A stretch of 53,424 nucleotides of DNA, from positions 1 through 53,424 of the forward strand of contig JAIYDD010000077.1 of assembly GCA_027487675.1 (NCBI GenBank). The letters are read 5' to 3'. The stretch's first letter is position 1. Every line of letters begins with the position of its first letter. The notes under the pieces are model-generated. The model was given only the letters and a program-made list of their open reading frames with translations. It searched no databases and had not been told where the DNA came from. Made by a program: the position numbers and the translations under genes. This document shows positions 50,947-53,424 of the stretch, piece by piece. The stretch is from Acetobacteraceae bacterium. Its GTDB lineage: Bacteria > Pseudomonadota > Alphaproteobacteria > Acetobacterales > Acetobacteraceae.

Positions 50947-51216
50947 GGCGCCAACTTTGGCTTGGCGACCTCGGGGCATCGCGGCAGGAGGAAATGCGAG
51001 GCTCCGCCTCGCGCTCCGCCATGGGCGCTGCCCCTGGACCCCGCCAAGGGGCAGCGGCCCCTTGGAACCCTCTTCGTGTATTTTTGTCTTTTTGCTGATG
51101 CCGGTCCAGGGCGGCAGCCCTGGTTGTGGGGGGGTCGAACGCCGAAGGCGTTCGACGGGGGAGGCAACGCCTCCACCTGGGCCACCTCGCGCAGCCTTCG
51201 GCGATAAGTTAGCGCC
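50947..51216. repeat. Second palindromic composite element
   Basis: Imperfect terminal inverted repeats, GGCGCCAACTTTG at 50947-50959 against the inverse of GATAAGTTAGCGCC ending at 51216. Inside are GCGAGG-CTCCG-CCTCGC, CCAGGGC-GGCA-GCCCTGG (51106-51123), a perfect 10-bp GTCGAACGCC-GAA-GGCGTTCGAC (51134-51156) and GGAGGC-AAC-GCCTCC (51160-51174). The GAA-loop and AGGC-AAC-GCCT modules are shared with the 13.1-13.5 kb region. The gene-free interval 50811-51442 contains nothing else that I can support. Confidence 0.6.
51044..51092 (+). terminator. Hairpin followed by T-rich tract
   Basis: CCAAGGGG-CAGCGG-CCCCTTGG (perfect 8-bp arms, 51044-51065), then after 14 bases a T-rich run TATTTTTGTCTTTTT (51079-51092). 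It is the only T-tract of this kind in the window and lies in the second palindromic element, about 235 bases beyond the glycosyltransferase stop. Confidence 0.45.
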
Positions 51217-51442
51217 GATGGGGCCGGCCCCCCGGATCGGCCGGCCCGGCCGCCCCTGGCGGCGGCAGCTCGGCGCAGCCGGGTGGCGGCATCGCGCCCC
51301 TGCGGCCGGCGGCACCGCGTGTCGCCGCCGGCGGGGCTGCCGCGGACAGGCCCGGCTGGGCGTCGCCGAGGCACCGCCGAGCCTGGACCCGCAGGTGAAG
51401 GCCGGCCGCTGGCCGCCAGGCGGGCGGCCTGGCCCGCCGGGG

Positions 51443-51946
51443 TCAGGTCTCCTTCAGGTCGCCGCGCTGCCCGCGCCCGCGCCCCGGCGGATCGGTCGGG
51501 TCTGAATCGCTCGGCCCGGCCGGCGCGCGGTTGCCGCCCCGGCCGCGCCCCGGCGGGTCGGAGGGATCGGCATCGCTCTGCCCGGCCTGCGGCGCCCGAT
51601 TGCCGCCACGGCCCTGGCCCGGCGGGTCGGAGGGGTCCGAATCACTTTGCCCGGCCTGCGGCCCACGATTGCCGCCGCGGCCCTGGCCCGGCGGGTCGGA
51701 GGGGTCCGAATCACTTTGCCCGGCCTGCGGCCCGCGATTGCCGCCACGGCCCCGGCCCGGCGCATCCGAGGGGTCGGAATCGGTCAGCCCGCTGCGCGGC
51801 GGCGGCTGCCGCGGCTCCGGCGCTCCGGGCAGCTTCCCCTCCTTCCCGAGCGCGCCGCCCGGCACGGCCGCCGCCCCCCCGAGGGCGGCCAGCCGCAGCA
51901 CGAGCAGGCGGCGGGCAAGCGGCGAAGCAGGATCCTGGTCGGCCAT
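51443..51946 (-). CDS. Putative exported protein with five 23-residue Asp/Gly/Arg-rich tandem repeats
   Basis: 167 residues from the ATG at 51946, with GGAGGAG eight bases upstream. I do not recognise a named family. The N-terminus ARRLLVLRLAALGGAAAVPGGALG looks like a signal (twin Arg, hydrophobic core, small residues). After a Pro-rich linker, residues 55-167 consist of five repeats of about 23 residues with the pattern (S/T)DxDP(S/T)DxPGxGRGGNRxPQAGQ; copy 4 is 22 residues and copy 5 ends GQRGDLKET. The repeats have no hydrophobic residues, so they should be disordered unless bound to a metal or partner. Asp spacing D-x-D-x-x-D followed by G-x-G recalls Ca2+-binding loops. Divergent from a small membrane protein. 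Confidence 0.75.
   Translation of the reverse strand: MADQDPASPLARRLLVLRLAALGGAAAVPGGALGKEGKLPGAPEPRQPPPRSGLTDSDPSDAPGRGRGGNRGPQAGQSDSDPSDPPGQGRGGNRGPQAGQSDSDPSDPPGQGRGGNRAPQAGQSDADPSDPPGRGRGGNRAPAGPSDSDPTDPPGRGRGQRGDLKET
51446..51784 (-). repeat. Tandem 69-bp coding repeats
   Basis: Five in-register copies; copies 2 and 3 are almost identical in DNA (few differences over 69 bases) while copies 1, 4 and 5 have diverged. This indicates recent expansion by slippage or unequal recombination. Confidence 0.9.
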
Positions 51947-52038
51947 TTCGGGCTCCTCCACGGCGCCATGCTCCGGAGCCGCGGCAATCCGGGCAAGTGG
52001 AAAGCTTGCAACGCCGCCCCGCGGCCACGACGACGCGC

Positions 52039-52067
52039 TTGCATCGAAGTTCCTGTTATGTTCTAGT
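52039..52067 (+). promoter_or_regulatory. Candidate promoter of the small membrane protein
   Basis: TTGCAT (52039-52044), 17-base spacer, TCTAGT (52062-52067) in an AT-rich patch (GTTCCTGTTATGTTCTAGTC). Transcription would begin about at the ATG (52075), and no Shine-Dalgarno is present, so a leaderless mRNA is possible. The 128-base gap also must hold the promoter for the divergent repeat protein. Confidence 0.4.
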
Positions 52068-52074
52068 CTTCGGC

Positions 52075-52263
52075 ATGAGCATCGCCGCTGCCGCCGGGCA
52101 CAGCGTCCCGGCCGACCTCCGCATCCCCGTCCCGCCGCGCGGGCGCCCCCTGGCCGAGACCCGGCGCGAGCCGGCCTGGCGGGAGGCGACGCGCTGGTCG
52201 CTGATCGGCCTCTCGGCGAGCCTCGTGGCGGGCGAGGTCGCGCTGCGACTGTTCGGGCCTTAG
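52075..52263 (+). CDS. Small single-pass membrane protein, unknown function
   Basis: 62 residues. The first 40 are Pro/Arg-rich and hydrophilic (VPADLRIPVPPRGRPLAETRR); one C-terminal hydrophobic helix, WSLIGLSASLVAGEVALRLF, would place the N-terminus in the cytoplasm by the positive-inside rule. The ATG is the only reasonable start and directly follows a promoter-like patch. I recognise no family. Codon use is normal for the genome and the ORF lies in an otherwise gene-free gap, which supports it being real. Confidence 0.55.
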   Translation: MSIAAAAGHSVPADLRIPVPPRGRPLAETRREPAWREATRWSLIGLSASLVAGEVALRLFGP

Positions 52264-52533
52264 TGTCCTGCCCCTGAAGCCCGTCGGCCTTGCCGACCGG
52301 CGAGAGGGATCGGCAGGCCACTGAAAAGACCGGCTCGTCGTCCGGACGCGAAGCCCAAGGTCTTCGCGGCCGGGACATGAGGCCGGATTTGGGCTGGATG
52401 TGCTCAGGCCAACGCCGGTCCAGCTTTCCAGGGCGGTCTGGCGGCGCGTCGGCGCCCGGGCGTGCGCGCCGCCGCGCCCTTAACGCTCGGTTCAGCACCG
52501 TCTCGGCAAAAGGCTCCGGAGACGGAGACTGAG
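52264..52533. other. Upstream region of the terminal low-complexity gene
   Basis: 270 bases without a convincing ORF. Contains a short hairpin GTCGGC-CTT-GCCGAC (52281-52295) shortly after the small gene, and TTAA-N7-TTCA (52480-52494), one base off the CtrA box TTAA-N7-TTAA. GGAGACGGAG at 52518-52527 is the ribosome binding site for the ATG at 52534. Confidence 0.4.
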
Positions 52534-53424
52534 ATGGCCGAGACATCGCCGGGCGTGGCCCCCAACGCCACGCCGACCGATCCGGGCACCGAGGAAGCGG
52601 CGCTGCTCGCCCGCGGCGCACCGGTCGGCTGGTCCAGCGTCGCCGACCCGGGCGGCAATTCGAGCACCAAGCTCGCCGCCTTCCGCCGTGGCGCCGATGC
52701 CGGCGGCGAGCAGGCCGCGGCCGGCGGCGAGGCGGAAGCCGTCCCGGGTCACTCGAGCGGCAGCGGGCCGGAGGCCGGCGAGCCGGAGATCCCCCGCCCC
52801 GTCTGGCCTGCCCTGCCATCGGCATCGCCGATGCCCGACGCGGCCGCGGAGCAGCCCGCCGCGGACCGCCGCGGCATCGCCCCGGTCGCGCCGCCGGGCT
52901 CTGCCGATGCGGCCGCTCCGTCGCGGAGCGGCGCGCCGGCAGCGGCGCCGGGTCCATCCAAGGCGACCGACCCGGCCGATCCCGCGCCGGCGGATGCCCT
53001 CGGCGGATCCCCTGCCGCCGTGCCGGTGGCGACGGGTGGCCCGCCTGCAAAGGGGGCCGAGGCCCCCGGCGCCGAGGCCTCCGACACCGGTGCGGACGCG
53101 CCGCCTGACGCCGGCGGGGACTTGCCCCTCGACCCCGGGGCCGAACCTGGCGCCGGCTCATCGGAACCGTTGCCGCCGCCCGTTCCTCCGCGCTCCGAGG
53201 ACGTGCCGGCGCCGGCGGACATGCCTGATGGCGAGCGTCCCGACCCGGCCGATGACGTGGCCGCCGCGCCCGCGCCGCCCTCGCCCGACCAGCCGGCCCC
53301 GCCGGGGCCGCCGGTGTCGCAGGAGCCCGCCGCGCCCGAGGATCCGGCGCCGCCGCCCGCGACCGAACGGCCGCCCGCGCCGCCCGAGGACCCCGCGTCG
53401 CCCGGCGAACCGTCGGCCTCGCCC
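52534..53424 (+). CDS. Pro/Ala/Gly/Asp/Glu-rich low-complexity protein, truncated at window end
   Basis: The frame is open from the ATG at 52534 to the last base (297 codons), with GGAGACGGAG upstream. The first 50 residues have some ordered character (ALLARGAPVGWSSVADPGG, STKLAAFRRG). The rest is acidic, proline- and alanine-rich sequence with few hydrophobic or basic residues (for example PPPVPPRSEDVPAPADMPDGE), strongly predicted disordered. There is no signal peptide. It could be the linker or N-terminal part of a much larger protein beyond the window. I do not recognise it. Minus-strand ORFs over the same bases are shadows. Confidence 0.65.
   Translation, partial: MAETSPGVAPNATPTDPGTEEAALLARGAPVGWSSVADPGGNSSTKLAAFRRGADAGGEQAAAGGEAEAVPGHSSGSGPEAGEPEIPRPVWPALPSASPMPDAAAEQPAADRRGIAPVAPPGSADAAAPSRSGAPAAAPGPSKATDPADPAPADALGGSPAAVPVATGGPPAKGAEAPGAEASDTGADAPPDAGGDLPLDPGAEPGAGSSEPLPPPVPPRSEDVPAPADMPDGERPDPADDVAAAPAPPSPDQPAPPGPPVSQEPAAPEDPAPPPATERPPAPPEDPASPGEPSASP

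Noticed and set aside
52290-52532. 80-codon plus-strand ORF before the terminal gene
   Set aside because: Composition is not protein-like for this genome, there is no RBS, and it lies in the presumed promoter/leader of the next gene.
51443-53161. 572-codon minus-strand ORF extending the repeat protein upstream
   Set aside because: The extra 405 codons are antisense to the small membrane protein and the low-complexity gene. The ATG at 51946 has a strong RBS followed by a signal-like sequence.
52749-53222. 157-codon minus-strand Ser/Gly/Pro-rich ORF
   Set aside because: Shadow of the plus-strand open frame that has an RBS and runs to the window end.

Overview
This is a 53.4 kb chromosomal window from a very GC-rich (roughly 70% or more) alphaproteobacterium, most likely Acetobacteraceae of the Roseomonas type. 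The basis is codon use, the complete SUF operon with its Rrf2-type regulator, TakP-type TRAP and Bug-type (TctC) receptors, a FDH1-like NAD formate dehydrogenase with a fused NuoE/NuoF-type beta subunit, and palindrome-rich intergenic DNA. I see no phage, integrase, transposase, tRNA, rRNA or CRISPR array. Genes are tightly packed, often with ATGA, GTGA or TGATG stop/start overlaps. Long ORFs occur in most frames because of base composition.

Layout. 1-5.5 kb: the end of a sugar aminotransferase, a divergent PEP-carboxylase family protein, an unrecognised protein with a possible Cys-His-Asp triad, a DUF3574 lipoprotein and a RidA protein. 5.5-9.4 kb: a small cell-envelope sugar-transfer group (SMR-like membrane protein, GT2 polyprenyl-phosphate glycosyltransferase, methyltransferase, GT39-like membrane glycosyltransferase). 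9.4-13.0 kb: a coupled run of a MaoC-like dehydratase, two EamA transporters and an MBL hydrolase. 13.0-13.5 kb: a palindromic intergenic element and a bidirectional terminator. 13.5-15.9 kb: a minus-strand trio of NUDIX hydrolase, nitroreductase and alpha/beta hydrolase. 16.0-23.1 kb: the Fe-S assembly operon (Rrf2, SufB, C, D, S, U, T, A) with a DUF1810 gene overlapping its end.

23.1-28.9 kb is a divergent aromatic-acid or acyl-CoA catabolic cluster. A feruloyl-CoA-synthase-like ligase, thiolase and thioesterase lie on the minus strand. A MarR regulator, crotonase and SDR lie on the plus strand. A shared promoter/operator separates them. Together they supply all steps of a CoA-dependent beta-oxidative side-chain removal. 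29.0-33.4 kb encodes a 1452-residue putatively type I-secreted protein: choice-of-anchor-I propeller, 5'-nucleotidase and RTX repeats. 33.5-36.9 kb is a TakP-type TRAP transporter. 36.9-42.7 kb holds a divergent formate dehydrogenase pair and glutathione-dependent formaldehyde dehydrogenase. Formaldehyde released by demethylating lignin-derived methoxy aromatics could be disposed of here, but that link is inference.

42.7-48.9 kb: an anchored alpha/beta hydrolase, a GbsR-type regulator directly coupled to a CIO-type cytochrome bd oxidase, and two divergent orphan Bug receptors. 49-53.4 kb is the least understood part: a GT39-like enzyme, a second palindromic element, a secreted-looking protein with five 23-residue Asp/Gly/Arg repeats, a 62-residue membrane protein divergent from it, and a Pro/Ala-rich low-complexity ORF that runs off the end.

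All assignments are from reading motifs and context. No database search was run.
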